DNA of 41,503 nt from Lachnospiraceae bacterium (GTDB taxonomy: Bacteria > Bacillota > Clostridia > Lachnospirales > Lachnospiraceae). Under the pieces are notes generated by a model. That model ran no database searches. It had not been told where the DNA came from and saw only the letters and a list, made by a program, of their open reading frames with translations. The stretch is taken from contig JAJQIL010000054.1 of NCBI GenBank assembly GCA_021199235.1, positions 1-41,503 on the forward strand, given 5' to 3'. A program made the position numbers and the translations under genes. This document shows, one piece after another, positions 15,471-23,736 of this stretch (the stretch's first letter is position 1; each line of letters starts with the position of its first letter).

Positions 15471-16943
15471 ATGGAATTGCTGGATGATGCTTTTGTGGAA
15501 AAAGAAATGACTTACTGGAATGTCCCCGGGATGGCTGTGGCTCTCTGCCGTGATGGGGAGGTGCTTTTTGAAAAAGGATACGGCTGTCGTTCGCTTGCTT
15601 CAAAGGAACCGATGACGCCGTTTACGTTAAGCGGGATCGCCTCCTGCTCGAAATCGTTTACTTCGGCAGTCCTGGCGGCACTGGTGGATCGGGGACTGCT
15701 GGATTATGACACTCCGGTCAGGGAATACCTGCCGGATTTTGCACTGATGGATCCTGTCGCCACCGCACAGGCGACGGTGAGAGATATGCTTTATCACCGG
15801 ACGGGACTGGCCGGTCATGACGCAATGTGGCCGGACGATACGGTCAGCCGCGATGAGTGGATGCACAGGCTGCGCTATCTGGAACCAAACAGGCCGTTCC
15901 GCAGTGCAACGCAGTACAGCAACGTGATCTATTCTCTTCTGGGGCACATCGCGGAGCGCATCACGGGACGTACCTGGGAAGAACTGGTGCGGGAGCTGAT
16001 CTTTGAGCCGCTTGGCATGAAGCGCAGCTGCCTGACGGTGGAGGAAATGCGCAGGGACAGCAACTATGCCGTCGGTTATTTTGAGCGGGACAGACATGGC
16101 GCGCTGGAAGAAATGCCTGCCTGGGAGATGAATGTGGGGGCTCCGGCGGCGGCAGTGAATACCTGTGTCCATGAAATGATGAGCTGGCTTATGCTGCATC
16201 TGGAAAACGGCGTACATGAGGGAAAACGCCTGTTTTCGGAGAATGTCATGCAGCAGATGCACAGGGGATGCGTGGACATGGATTTGTTCCCCTGGAGTTA
16301 TCCGGAGATTCCTTCCTGCGGCTTTTACGGTATGGGATGGAAATCCTTCTTTTACCGGGGAATGCCGTTTGTATTTCATACAGGAGAGCTCGAGGGATAC
16401 TGCGCGATGCAGATTCTTTTGCCGGAGCAGAAGCTGGGGATCATGATCCAGGTGAACCGGCACAAACCTCTCTCTCCGTTCCTCAATGAGATCGCTTACA
16501 CATTGATCGATCATGCGCTCGGTATGCCTGATGTCGACTGGGCAAAAAGGCTGCATGAGTTTGACGGTCACTTTGGCGGAACGCATTATGACTGGCGGGT
16601 GAATCTGCTGCCGGATGCGCCTGTCCCCGGTACCTGTCTTTCTCATGAGATTGCGGCGTATACCGGGACTTTTGAGAGTAAAGCCTATGGGAAGATACAT
16701 GTGAAACGGGAAAAGGACGGCCTGATCCTGTATTACAAACACTGGGCGTTTCCGATGGAGCATTACCATTATGACACGTTCCGGATCCGGGAATTGAAAG
16801 AAGATACCATTTTTGTTACGCTGCCGATGACCTATCATTATGAGGAGAACAGCGGAGCCATTGACGGCTGCTATCTGAAGCTGGAACCGGAAACCTCGTC
16901 CATATGGTTCCAAAAACTGGATGAAGAGCCAGTTATTTTCTGA
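15471..16943 (+). CDS. Serine hydrolase of the beta-lactamase/S12 peptidase family with a C-terminal DUF3471-like domain
   Basis: Penicillin-binding-protein-fold serine hydrolase. All three catalytic motifs are visible: SxxK at S58-K61 (SCSK), YxN at Y149-N151 (YSN) and HTG at 303-305 in place of KTG, as in several S12 D-aminopeptidase and esterase relatives. The C-terminal part (about residues 380-490) resembles the beta-rich domain seen behind such enzymes. There is no signal peptide, so the 490-residue protein should be cytosolic. ATG 15471 with GGGAG 9 nt upstream is preferred to GTG 15465. It lies 70 nt behind a complete peptide importer, so peptides, perhaps with D-residues, are plausible substrates; the exact specificity cannot be read. 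Confidence 0.88.
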   Translation: MELLDDAFVEKEMTYWNVPGMAVALCRDGEVLFEKGYGCRSLASKEPMTPFTLSGIASCSKSFTSAVLAALVDRGLLDYDTPVREYLPDFALMDPVATAQATVRDMLYHRTGLAGHDAMWPDDTVSRDEWMHRLRYLEPNRPFRSATQYSNVIYSLLGHIAERITGRTWEELVRELIFEPLGMKRSCLTVEEMRRDSNYAVGYFERDRHGALEEMPAWEMNVGAPAAAVNTCVHEMMSWLMLHLENGVHEGKRLFSENVMQQMHRGCVDMDLFPWSYPEIPSCGFYGMGWKSFFYRGMPFVFHTGELEGYCAMQILLPEQKLGIMIQVNRHKPLSPFLNEIAYTLIDHALGMPDVDWAKRLHEFDGHFGGTHYDWRVNLLPDAPVPGTCLSHEIAAYTGTFESKAYGKIHVKREKDGLILYYKHWAFPMEHYHYDTFRIRELKEDTIFVTLPMTYHYEENSGAIDGCYLKLEPETSSIWFQKLDEEPVIF

Positions 16944-16974
16944 ATACAGGACAGGAGAGAACGGTCAGGAACAG

Positions 16975-17721
16975 ATGATTAGTGTGGGAGGGAAATTTTT
17001 GGAAGAAAAAGGATTTTATATGGAACAGCGGGTTGTCTGTGTGCGGGAATGCACTCAGGGCGGCCCCATCCGCTGTCTGTATGAAATGCGGGAATGCAAG
17101 GGAGCTGAAATCATCGAAATCCCCACCGGCTGTACGGAAATCCGCTGTATGTCGGATGGGAACGATTCCCGGCTGGAAATTGCGGAAGGACTGACGAAAG
17201 CCGAAGAGTGCAGCTTCTCCCGATACGACAGGTGCGTGGGCATCCGGCTTGCACCCGGTGTTTCCGTCCGAAAAGAAGTGCTTGAAAAGGATCCCGACCT
17301 GAAGCAGCAGCTGATGAAACAGATGCTGAGTGAAATCTCTTTAAAAGACCGGCTGCGGGAGATTGAACTGCTTCTCCAGGCCGGCCTGCTTGCCGACTGC
17401 CCGGAACCGGTCAGAGAGCTGGTGCAGATGCTGCAGCAGAATAATGGGTGTGTGAATGTAAGCACCTGCCTGCGGGAAATGGCATACAGCCAGCGCCGGA
17501 TGGAAAGCCTGTTCAAAGAAGCGCTGAAGCTTTCTATGAAAAAATATGCGATGATCGTGAAGCTTCAGATCTGCCTTGGCAGAATGGAAAAGCAGATTCC
17601 GGAGGTCTGGAATGACCTGCAGTTTTATGATCAGACACATTTTATCAAATCATTTAAAACATTTCTATCCGTGACACCCACACAGTATGAAAAAAACAGA
17701 GCAGAGATGGGTGCATATTAA
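16975..17721 (+). CDS. AraC-family transcriptional regulator
   Basis: The C-terminal half carries an AraC-type double helix-turn-helix: CLREMAYSQRRMESLFKEALKLSMKKYAMIVKLQICLGRM and then DLQFYDQTHFIKSFKTFLSVTPTQYEKNR, which matches the second HTH signature. The N-terminal half is a cysteine-rich sensor region resembling the DUF6597-type domain of this group (PIRCLYEMRECKGAEIIEIPTG). The start is uncertain: ATG 16975 (AGGAA nearby), ATG 17020 (AAAAAGGA 7 nt upstream, more family-like) or ATG 16921, which would overlap the hydrolase gene. Its place just behind the hydrolase suggests it controls the peptide-use genes; that is inference. Confidence 0.8.
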   Translation: MISVGGKFLEEKGFYMEQRVVCVRECTQGGPIRCLYEMRECKGAEIIEIPTGCTEIRCMSDGNDSRLEIAEGLTKAEECSFSRYDRCVGIRLAPGVSVRKEVLEKDPDLKQQLMKQMLSEISLKDRLREIELLLQAGLLADCPEPVRELVQMLQQNNGCVNVSTCLREMAYSQRRMESLFKEALKLSMKKYAMIVKLQICLGRMEKQIPEVWNDLQFYDQTHFIKSFKTFLSVTPTQYEKNRAEMGAY

Positions 17722-17739
17722 GGACAGCTAAAATTCGCA

Positions 17740-17766
17740 GCAGATGTTCTTTGTCTTCACATCTGC
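17740..17766 (+). terminator. Hairpin after the AraC-type gene
   Basis: GCAGATGT and ACATCTGC form a perfect 8-bp stem with an 11-nt loop, 19 nt after the stop codon. No U-run follows, so it is a weak terminator candidate. Confidence 0.4.
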
Positions 17767-17844
17767 GGGGGATTATCGCAAACGGCGGCAAATCGTATGG
17801 ATATGCATTTCATCAGAAAAAGAATGGCACTTTCAGGGAAAGCG

Positions 17845-17853
17845 TGGTATACT
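17845..17853 (+). promoter_or_regulatory. Candidate extended -10 promoter of the sugar ABC operon
   Basis: TGG followed by TATACT (17848-17853) makes an extended -10 element (TG-N-TATACT) about 90 nt before the ATPase start. A -35 at the right distance (TGGCAC, 17825-17830) is poor. Confidence 0.4.
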
Positions 17854-17943
17854 GTCAGCAATTAAAAGGGACGGGTATCTGTCCTCAATCAGTTACAGGG
17901 ACGGAACGGCTCTGGTGCTGACATGGAGTCTGAGGAGAATGAC

Positions 17944-19251
17944 ATGGAGATACGATTAGAACATCTGACAAAAAAATTTCCGAACCGCGACCGGAAATCC
18001 GGCTGGCGGGCAAAACGTCGTAGTAAAAATAGCGGAGGAAAGGCAGAAAACGCGAATCTGCGCGGCAATTCGGATGCTTCTGCGGATTTACATAATGATA
18101 GTAATTCTGATATTCCGCAGGATGTGGTGGCGGTGAATGACTTTACGTTTACCATTCCGGACGGGAAGCTGATCGGGCTCCTGGGACCGTCCGGCTGCGG
18201 CAAGAGCACGACGCTGAATCTGATCAGCGGTCTTCTGGCGCCGACGAGCGGCAGGATTTTCTTCGGGGACGACGATGTGACGGAACTGCCGCCGGAGATG
18301 CGCGGGATCGGACTGGTGTTTCAGAATTACGCATTATATCCGCATCTGACAGTGCGGCAGAATATTATGTTTCCGCTGGAGAACCGAAAAGGGAAGGATC
18401 GCCTTTCCAAAGAGCAGATGCTTTCGATGGCGGATGAGGCGGCTTGCCTGGTGCAGATTGATAAGCTGATGGAGCGCAGGCCGGGCGAGCTGTCGGGCGG
18501 ACAGCAGCAGCGCGTGGCAATCGCGCGGGCCCTGGTGAAGCAACCGCGGGTGCTGCTTCTGGACGAGCCGCTGTCCAATCTGGATGCCCGCCTGCGGCTG
18601 CAGACGAGGGATGAGATCCGCCGGATTCAGCGTGAGACGGGAATTACGACGGTTTTTGTAACGCATGATCAGGACGAGGCGATGAGTATTTCAGATCTGA
18701 TCGTAGTGATGAAGGAGGGCGTGGTGCAGCAGATCGGGAAGCCGCAGGAGGTCTACGACAGCCCGGCGAACCTGTTTGTCGCGAAGTTCCTCGGCACGCC
18801 GCCGATCAATGTCTTTGAAGGACAGGTGCGCGGCGGAAAGCTGTACATCGGAGAGGACGCGGTGCTGGATGCCGGATGTGTAACTGCCCGTAATGAGAAG
18901 ACTGCTGAGGTACCTGTCGGTGGCTTCGCACGGAAATCTGAAGGAAAATCTGCTGAGAATTCTGCCGGGGGAGAAACTGCAGGTGTGCCGGATCGTGACG
19001 TCTGGGTCGGCATCCGTCCGGAAGGATTTCTGCTTCGTGAGGACGGACCGTTTTGCTGTGAACTGAACGGCGTCGAGGTGATGGGACGCGATATCAGTGT
19101 ACTCTCAAAAAACAAAGCTTCGGTGAACCCGGTCGTCCGCTCGATCATTGGTACGGAAAATAAGGTCGACACATCGAGTCCGGTCGTCCGCTTTGCACTG
19201 CGGCCGGAGAAGGTGTTCCTGTTTGACCGGAGCTCGGAGGAACGTCTATGA
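17944..19251 (+). CDS. Carbohydrate/polyol ABC transporter ATPase (UgpC/MalK type) with two low-complexity inserts
   Basis: Motor subunit of a family-1 sugar or polyol importer. Walker A GPSGCGKS, Q-loop VFQNYALYPHLTV, signature LSGGQQQRVAIARAL, Walker B LLLDEPLSNLD and H-loop VTHDQDEAMS are intact, followed by a TOBE-type regulatory region (GIRPEGF ... ALRPEKVFLF). Walker A is at 81-88 instead of about 36-43, because some 45 extra hydrophilic residues (about 15-59) sit between the first strand (LEHLTKKFPN) and DVVAVNDF. A second insert (about 312-350) splits the TOBE region. ATG 17944 with GAGGAG 6 nt upstream is preferred to 17923. The gene overlaps the next permease by 4 nt (ATGA). Confidence 0.93.
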   Translation: MEIRLEHLTKKFPNRDRKSGWRAKRRSKNSGGKAENANLRGNSDASADLHNDSNSDIPQDVVAVNDFTFTIPDGKLIGLLGPSGCGKSTTLNLISGLLAPTSGRIFFGDDDVTELPPEMRGIGLVFQNYALYPHLTVRQNIMFPLENRKGKDRLSKEQMLSMADEAACLVQIDKLMERRPGELSGGQQQRVAIARALVKQPRVLLLDEPLSNLDARLRLQTRDEIRRIQRETGITTVFVTHDQDEAMSISDLIVVMKEGVVQQIGKPQEVYDSPANLFVAKFLGTPPINVFEGQVRGGKLYIGEDAVLDAGCVTARNEKTAEVPVGGFARKSEGKSAENSAGGETAGVPDRDVWVGIRPEGFLLREDGPFCCELNGVEVMGRDISVLSKNKASVNPVVRSIIGTENKVDTSSPVVRFALRPEKVFLFDRSSEERL

Positions 19252-20153
19252 ACATGGCAAGAGGTCGGTTTGATAAGGTGAAGGGCTGGCTGTATCTGCT
19301 CCCGACAATCCTGTTTCTGGGCGCGTTTCTGGTCTACCCTCTGATCGATGTGTTTATTTATTCGTTTGAGGAGGGATATAATTTCACATCGCAGACGTAT
19401 TTTGGCGTCGGTATTTACAATTATTCCTATGTCCTGCATGACCCGTATTTTCTGCAGGCCGTGATCAATACCTTTATCCTCGTGATCATCACGGTGCCGG
19501 TCTCGACCGGCCTTGCGCTGCTGATCTCGGTCGCGCTGCATTCGATCACGAGATTCCGCAATCTTTTGCAGACCATTTATTTTCTGCCGTATGTGACGAA
19601 TACGCTGGCAGTCGGCCTGGTCTTTATGATCCTGTTTAAAAAGACCGCCTACAGCGACGGCCTGATCAACCAGCTGATCAATCTTTTCGGGGGAAACTCC
19701 GTGGATTTTATCGACGGGCCATATTGGGCGAAAATGCTGGTACTCTGCATTTATACGATATGGGTCGTCATGCCGTTTAAAATCCTGATTCTCACCGGCG
19801 CGCTCGCGTCCGTGAACGAGGATTACTATAAGGCGGCGCGCGTGGACGGCACGTCGAAATTCCGGATTTTCCGTAAGATCACGCTGCCGATGATCTCTCC
19901 GATGATCTTTTATCTGGTGATCACCGGATTTATTGGCGCGTTCAAGGCGTACAGCGACGTGGTCGCGCTCTTTGGCACAGACCTGAACGCGGCCGGGATG
20001 AACACGATCGTCGGCTACGTGTATGACATGCTCTACGGCGACAGCGGCGGATATCCGTCGTACGCCTCCGCGGCGGCGATCATTCTGTTCGTGATCATAC
20101 TGACGATCACGGTCATCAATCTGATGGTCAGCAGAAAGAGCGTACATTATTAA
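19248..20153 (+). CDS. Carbohydrate ABC transporter permease (UgpA/MalF type)
   Basis: First membrane subunit, 301 residues with six predicted helices. It begins with a short basic tail and GWLYLLPTILFLGAFLVYPLIDVFIYSF, typical of this permease group. The EAA loop EDYYKAARVDGTSKFRIFRKITLPMISPM matches the contact motif for the ATPase. Its start overlaps the ATPase stop, indicating translational coupling. The last helix ends a few residues before the stop. The following spacer holds a large palindromic structure (20176-20300) before the second permease. Confidence 0.94.
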   Translation: MNMARGRFDKVKGWLYLLPTILFLGAFLVYPLIDVFIYSFEEGYNFTSQTYFGVGIYNYSYVLHDPYFLQAVINTFILVIITVPVSTGLALLISVALHSITRFRNLLQTIYFLPYVTNTLAVGLVFMILFKKTAYSDGLINQLINLFGGNSVDFIDGPYWAKMLVLCIYTIWVVMPFKILILTGALASVNEDYYKAARVDGTSKFRIFRKITLPMISPMIFYLVITGFIGAFKAYSDVVALFGTDLNAAGMNTIVGYVYDMLYGDSGGYPSYASAAAIILFVIILTITVINLMVSRKSVHY

Positions 20154-20175
20154 TTTATGTGACGTGCATGGCAAT

Positions 20176-20300
20176 GCAGGGCGGGCTCGGACACGCTCGC
20201 GCTTATAAAATGGCGCAGCGGTACTAAGTTCACCCATTTCCCTGCGGGATGGGTTCACTAAGGACCGGCGCCATCTTTAATAGTCCGAGTCCATCCCTGC
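20176..20300 (+). repeat. Nested palindrome in the permease-permease spacer
   Basis: Several inverted repeats are nested. Outermost, GCAGGG...TCGGAC at 20176-20191 pairs with GTCCGA...CCCTGC at 20283-20300. Next, ATGGCGC pairs with GCGCCAT, and at the centre CCCAT pairs with ATGGG around TTCCCTGCGG. The whole could fold as one long hairpin of about 125 nt inside the operon mRNA. It may be a mobile palindromic unit or an mRNA-stability/attenuation structure. It encodes no protein. Confidence 0.65.
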
Positions 20301-20360
20301 ATCGCTCAGCACTGATTTCATATAAATTACGAAATAATACATGAGTGGTGGGTGACCAAT

Positions 20361-21236
20361 ATGGATACTTCTGTTGATTATAAGAAAGCGGAAGCTTCAG
20401 CGCGGGTTCGCGGACGCGTCCTCGGCGCGGTGAAGGGCGTGTTTCTGGCGCTGTGGGCGCTGATCGTCCTGTTCCCGTTTTACTGGATGGTGCTGACATC
20501 GGTCAAGAGCTACAGCCAGTACAGTTCCGAGTCTGTCCCGAAGCTGTATACGTTAAGCCCGACGTTTCAGAATTACACTTCCGCGTTTACGGAGGTGCCG
20601 CTCGCGCGTTATCTGGCAAATACGCTGATCTTTGCGGTGGGGACGACGCTGATCATGCTGGTGGTGATCACACTGGCGGCGTTTGCGTTCGCACGGCTGG
20701 AATTCCGCGGGAAAAACGCGGTGTTTGTGTTTTTCCTCTCGTTGATGATGATTCCGAATGAGCTGGTCATTATCACAAACTTCGTGACGATCACGAATCT
20801 GAACCTGCGGAATACTTTCGCCGGTCTGATCCTGCCGTCGGTGACGAGCGTTTTCTACATTTATTTGCTGAAAGAAAATTTCGAACAGATACCGGACAGC
20901 CTCTATTATGCGGCCAAAGTGGACGGCACGTCGGATTTCCGCTATCTGTGGAAGGTGATGCTGCCAATCTCGAAGCCGACGATGACGACCATCGTCATCC
21001 TCAAGGTGATCGAGTGCTGGAATTCCTATGTGTGGCCGCGGCTGATCACGGACGACCAGAATTATTATCTGGTGTCGAACGGCATTCAGGAGATTCGGGA
21101 AAACGGTTTTGGACGAGAAAACATCCCGGCGATGATGGCGGCGGTGGTGGTGATTTCCGTGCCGCTGATCGTCCTGTTTCTGATCTTCCGGAAGCAGATC
21201 ATGGCAGGCGTCTCAAGAGGCGGACTGAAGCAGTGA
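20361..21236 (+). CDS. Carbohydrate ABC transporter permease (UgpE/MalG type)
   Basis: Second membrane subunit, 291 residues with six predicted helices: WALIVLFPFYWMVLTSVK in the first, LARYLANTLIFAVGTTLIMLVV, FVFFLSLMMIPNELVII and so on. The EAA loop DSLYYAAKVDGTSDFRYLWKVMLPISKPT and the following helix with WNSYVWPRLI are family hallmarks. ATG 20361, about 8 nt after GGTGGGTG, is preferred to GTG 20352. It ends 23 nt before the lipoprotein gene, which completes the transporter. Confidence 0.94.
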   Translation: MDTSVDYKKAEASARVRGRVLGAVKGVFLALWALIVLFPFYWMVLTSVKSYSQYSSESVPKLYTLSPTFQNYTSAFTEVPLARYLANTLIFAVGTTLIMLVVITLAAFAFARLEFRGKNAVFVFFLSLMMIPNELVIITNFVTITNLNLRNTFAGLILPSVTSVFYIYLLKENFEQIPDSLYYAAKVDGTSDFRYLWKVMLPISKPTMTTIVILKVIECWNSYVWPRLITDDQNYYLVSNGIQEIRENGFGRENIPAMMAAVVVISVPLIVLFLIFRKQIMAGVSRGGLKQ

Positions 21237-21259
21237 GAGGAAACGCGGAGGAAAAAATT

Positions 21260-22885
21260 ATGGGTAAAAAAGAATCAAAATGTGCGCGTTTGGTCTCATG
21301 GGCGGCTTTATTGCTTTTGTGCCTTCTGTCCCTGACGGGCTGCCATGGGTCACAGGAGGCGAAGGAGGCGTTTGAGGTCCCGGATGAGTTTGACACCTCT
21401 GCGGAATACGAGATCACGTTCTGGGCGAAAAATGATACGAACAAGACGCAGGTAGCCATCTACGAGCAGGCCATTGAGGATTTTGAAGAGCTGTACCCGA
21501 ACATCACGGTAAATATCCGGCTGTATACGGACTACACAGACATTTATAATGATGTCATTACAAATATCGCGACGGACACGACGCCGAATGTGTGCATTAC
21601 GTATCCGGATCACATCGCGACTTATCTGACTGGCGACAATCAGGTCGTGGCACTGGATGAACTGATGACGGATGAGAAATATGGATTGGGCGGCAGTGCT
21701 CTGGAATTTGATTCCCCGACCGTCGATGAGGTCGTGCCGCAGTTCCTGGAGGAATGTCAGATCGACGGAACGTATTACGCGCTTCCGTATATGCGCTCGA
21801 CAGAAGCCTGCTATGTGAATAAGACCTATGTGGAAGCGCTCGGATATGAGCTTCCCGAGACACTGACCTGGGATTTTATCTGGGAAGTGTCGGAAGCGGC
21901 GATGGAGAAGGACGAGGACGGGAACTTTGTGGTGAACGGGCAGAGTGTGATGATCCCGTTTATCTACAAATCGACGGATAACATGATGATCACCATGCTG
22001 CAGCAGCTCGGTACGGGATATTCTACGGATGACGGAGAGATTCTGCTTTTTAATGACAGCACGCGGGATCTGCTGTATGAGATTGCCGGTCACGCGGAAA
22101 GCAGGGCATTTTCTACGTTCAAGGTATCCGGCTATCCGGCCAATTTCCTGAATGCGGGTCAGTGCATTTTCGCGATTGATTCGACCGCGGGCGCGACCTG
22201 GATGGGGACGGACGCGCCGCTGGTGGATATCAGCGAGGACAAGATCGTTGAGTTTGAGACCGTAGTCATGGAAGTTCCGCAGTATGACACGGAAAATCCG
22301 CAGATGATCTCGCAGGGACCGTCCATCTGTATCTTTAATAAAGATGATTCACAGGAGGTGCTGGCGTCCTGGCTGTTTGCGCAGTACCTGCTCACAAACG
22401 AAGTGCAGATCGCCTATTCTCAGACGGAAGGCTACATTCCTGTGACGACGAAGGCGCAGGAATCTGATGAGTATCAGGATTACCTGTCCCGCTCGGGAGA
22501 GGATAATGCGACGTATTACAGTGTCAAGATCGACGCGGCGGAACTGTTTCTGGACAACATTGAAAACACATTTACCACTGCGGTATTCAACGGTTCGACT
22601 TCCCTTCGGAGCGCTGCCGGACAGCTGATCGAGGATACGGTAAAATCCGCGCGCAGGGGTGAGACCATTGACGACGCCTATTTTGAAACGCTGTACAGCG
22701 ATGTGACTTCGCTTTACCGGCTGGACCAGATTGAGGTTGCCGACGGGGAGGATTCTGACGGCAGACAGGACTTAGGACCGCTGCCGCAGACCGCGGTGAT
22801 CCTGCTGGCGTCGATCGCGGCTGTGTGGGCGCTGATCCTGCTGTATCTGTTGTGGCAGGCAGTAAAGAATAAGAGACAGGCGTGA
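21260..22885 (+). CDS. Extracellular solute-binding lipoprotein (family 1) with a C-terminal membrane helix
   Basis: Substrate-binding subunit of the importer. The N-terminus is a lipoprotein signal peptide with lipobox LTGC (C28). The mature part follows SBP_bac_1: EITFWAKNDTNKTQ, IYEQAIEDFEELYPNITVNI, YYALPYMRSTEACYVNKTYVE, and a late GYIPVTTKA segment. At 541 residues it is longer than the usual 420-460. The extra C-terminal part includes an acidic linker and a clear transmembrane helix (about 509-531, TAVILLASIAAVWALILLYLLW) with a basic tail, so both ends would be membrane-anchored. ATG 21260 has GCGGAGGA 7 nt upstream. The substrate (sugar, polyol or glycerol phosphate) cannot be decided. 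Confidence 0.92.
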   Translation: MGKKESKCARLVSWAALLLLCLLSLTGCHGSQEAKEAFEVPDEFDTSAEYEITFWAKNDTNKTQVAIYEQAIEDFEELYPNITVNIRLYTDYTDIYNDVITNIATDTTPNVCITYPDHIATYLTGDNQVVALDELMTDEKYGLGGSALEFDSPTVDEVVPQFLEECQIDGTYYALPYMRSTEACYVNKTYVEALGYELPETLTWDFIWEVSEAAMEKDEDGNFVVNGQSVMIPFIYKSTDNMMITMLQQLGTGYSTDDGEILLFNDSTRDLLYEIAGHAESRAFSTFKVSGYPANFLNAGQCIFAIDSTAGATWMGTDAPLVDISEDKIVEFETVVMEVPQYDTENPQMISQGPSICIFNKDDSQEVLASWLFAQYLLTNEVQIAYSQTEGYIPVTTKAQESDEYQDYLSRSGEDNATYYSVKIDAAELFLDNIENTFTTAVFNGSTSLRSAAGQLIEDTVKSARRGETIDDAYFETLYSDVTSLYRLDQIEVADGEDSDGRQDLGPLPQTAVILLASIAAVWALILLYLLWQAVKNKRQA

Positions 22886-22923
22886 GTGCGAAGCACGGAG
22901 CAATCGGCTTTTATATTTAGTGG

Positions 22924-22940
22924 TGCCCGCGAAGCGGGCA
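22924..22940 (+). terminator. Compact hairpin after the sugar-importer operon
   Basis: TGCCCGC and GCGGGCA form a perfect 7-bp stem capped by GAA, a very stable GCGAAGC-type loop, 38 nt after the lipoprotein stop codon. The U-run is weak (TGTAAGTTT). Confidence 0.5.
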
Positions 22941-23014
22941 TGTAAGTTTAGAAAGATTTACGGGAATCTAAGAAAATAAGAAAAGGACTGGCTGCATATA
23001 TGACGGGGAGAGAA

Positions 23015-23446
23015 ATGGTACTGTATTACAGTCCAAATAAAGATGCGAAGACCCGCAAGGTAAAAAGCGTGCTGGTGCGGCTTGGCATACGGATTAAAAA
23101 TATCACGGAAGAACAGTTTGGAGAGCAGGTTGGGACACTTGCGGGTTTGATGGAATTTGTGGGGAAGCGGTCAAAAGAAGCGAGCCAGCCTGAGCTTACT
23201 GAAAAGCAGCAGGATGGGATCGGAAAGAACGAACTTTCTGATGCGGAAACATTGGTAATTCCGGAAGAAGTGCTGGTGCTCTGCAATTTTTCAGAGGCAG
23301 GACTGGATCGGCTTTTACGTGAACTGCGAAAGTCCAGTGCTTCGGTGGCGTTGAAAGCAATATTGACGGAGACAAACTGCGCCTGGAGCTTTTATGAGCT
23401 GTATCAGGAAGTGCGCAGGGAGCATGAAAGTATGAGCAGGAGGTGA
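23015..23446 (+). CDS. DUF3783 domain-containing protein
   Basis: A 143-residue protein of unknown function. Its C-terminal half (VLVLCNFSEAGLDRLLRELRKSSASVALKAILTETNCAWSFYELYQEVRREHE) matches the DUF3783 pattern, with conserved CxFSExxLD and LKAxLTxxN. The N-terminal part resembles the companion region of these proteins (KSVLVRLGIRIKNITEEQFGEQVG). A hydrophilic linker of about 35 residues joins the two. ATG 23015 with GGGAG close upstream gives the family-like start MVLYYSP; ATG 23000 is an alternative. Its end overlaps the Shine-Dalgarno sequence of the next gene. Confidence 0.8.
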   Translation: MVLYYSPNKDAKTRKVKSVLVRLGIRIKNITEEQFGEQVGTLAGLMEFVGKRSKEASQPELTEKQQDGIGKNELSDAETLVIPEEVLVLCNFSEAGLDRLLRELRKSSASVALKAILTETNCAWSFYELYQEVRREHESMSRR

Positions 23447-23451
23447 TTCAA

Positions 23452-23718
23452 TTGCCGGCATTATCTATGTTTTTTGGAATTATTGTACGGATGCAAAGTG
23501 AACGAGGTGGGAAACATAATAAACCGCATATACATGCTTTGTATGGTGACGATGAAATTGTAGTTGGGCTGGATGGCGAAGTACTGGAAGGCAGCTTTCC
23601 AGGCAAACAATTAAAATTACTGTTGGCATGGATGGCAATTCATGAGGAAGAATTAAAGGCAAACTGGAAATTGCTTTGTGATGGGGATGGTTATTTTAAA
23701 ATAGACCCATTGCGTTAA
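23452..23718 (+). CDS. DUF4160 domain-containing protein
   Basis: An 88-residue protein with the DUF4160 hallmarks: the start PALSMFFGIIVRM, HNKPHIHALYGDDEIVVGLDGEVLEG and the end WMAIHEEELKANWKLL...FKIDPLR. TTG 23452 is chosen as start. It gives the family N-terminus and stands 5-6 nt behind a perfect AGGAGGTGA, whereas GTG 23443 lies inside that Shine-Dalgarno site. Base use is visibly AT-richer than in neighbours. DUF4160 genes are usually paired with a DUF2442 gene, as here, and the pair is suspected to be a toxin-antitoxin-like or phage-defence-related module; its function is not established. Confidence 0.85.
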   Translation: MPALSMFFGIIVRMQSERGGKHNKPHIHALYGDDEIVVGLDGEVLEGSFPGKQLKLLLAWMAIHEEELKANWKLLCDGDGYFKIDPLR

Positions 23719-23736
23719 ACAGTCAGGAGGAACAGT

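Noticed and set aside
15627-16913. 428-codon minus-strand open frame inside the S12 hydrolase
   Set aside because: Antisense shadow; the plus strand has all three catalytic motifs.
18753-20258. 501-codon minus-strand open frame across the sugar ABC genes
   Set aside because: Shadow of the conserved plus-strand ATPase and permease; composition is typical of antisense frames.
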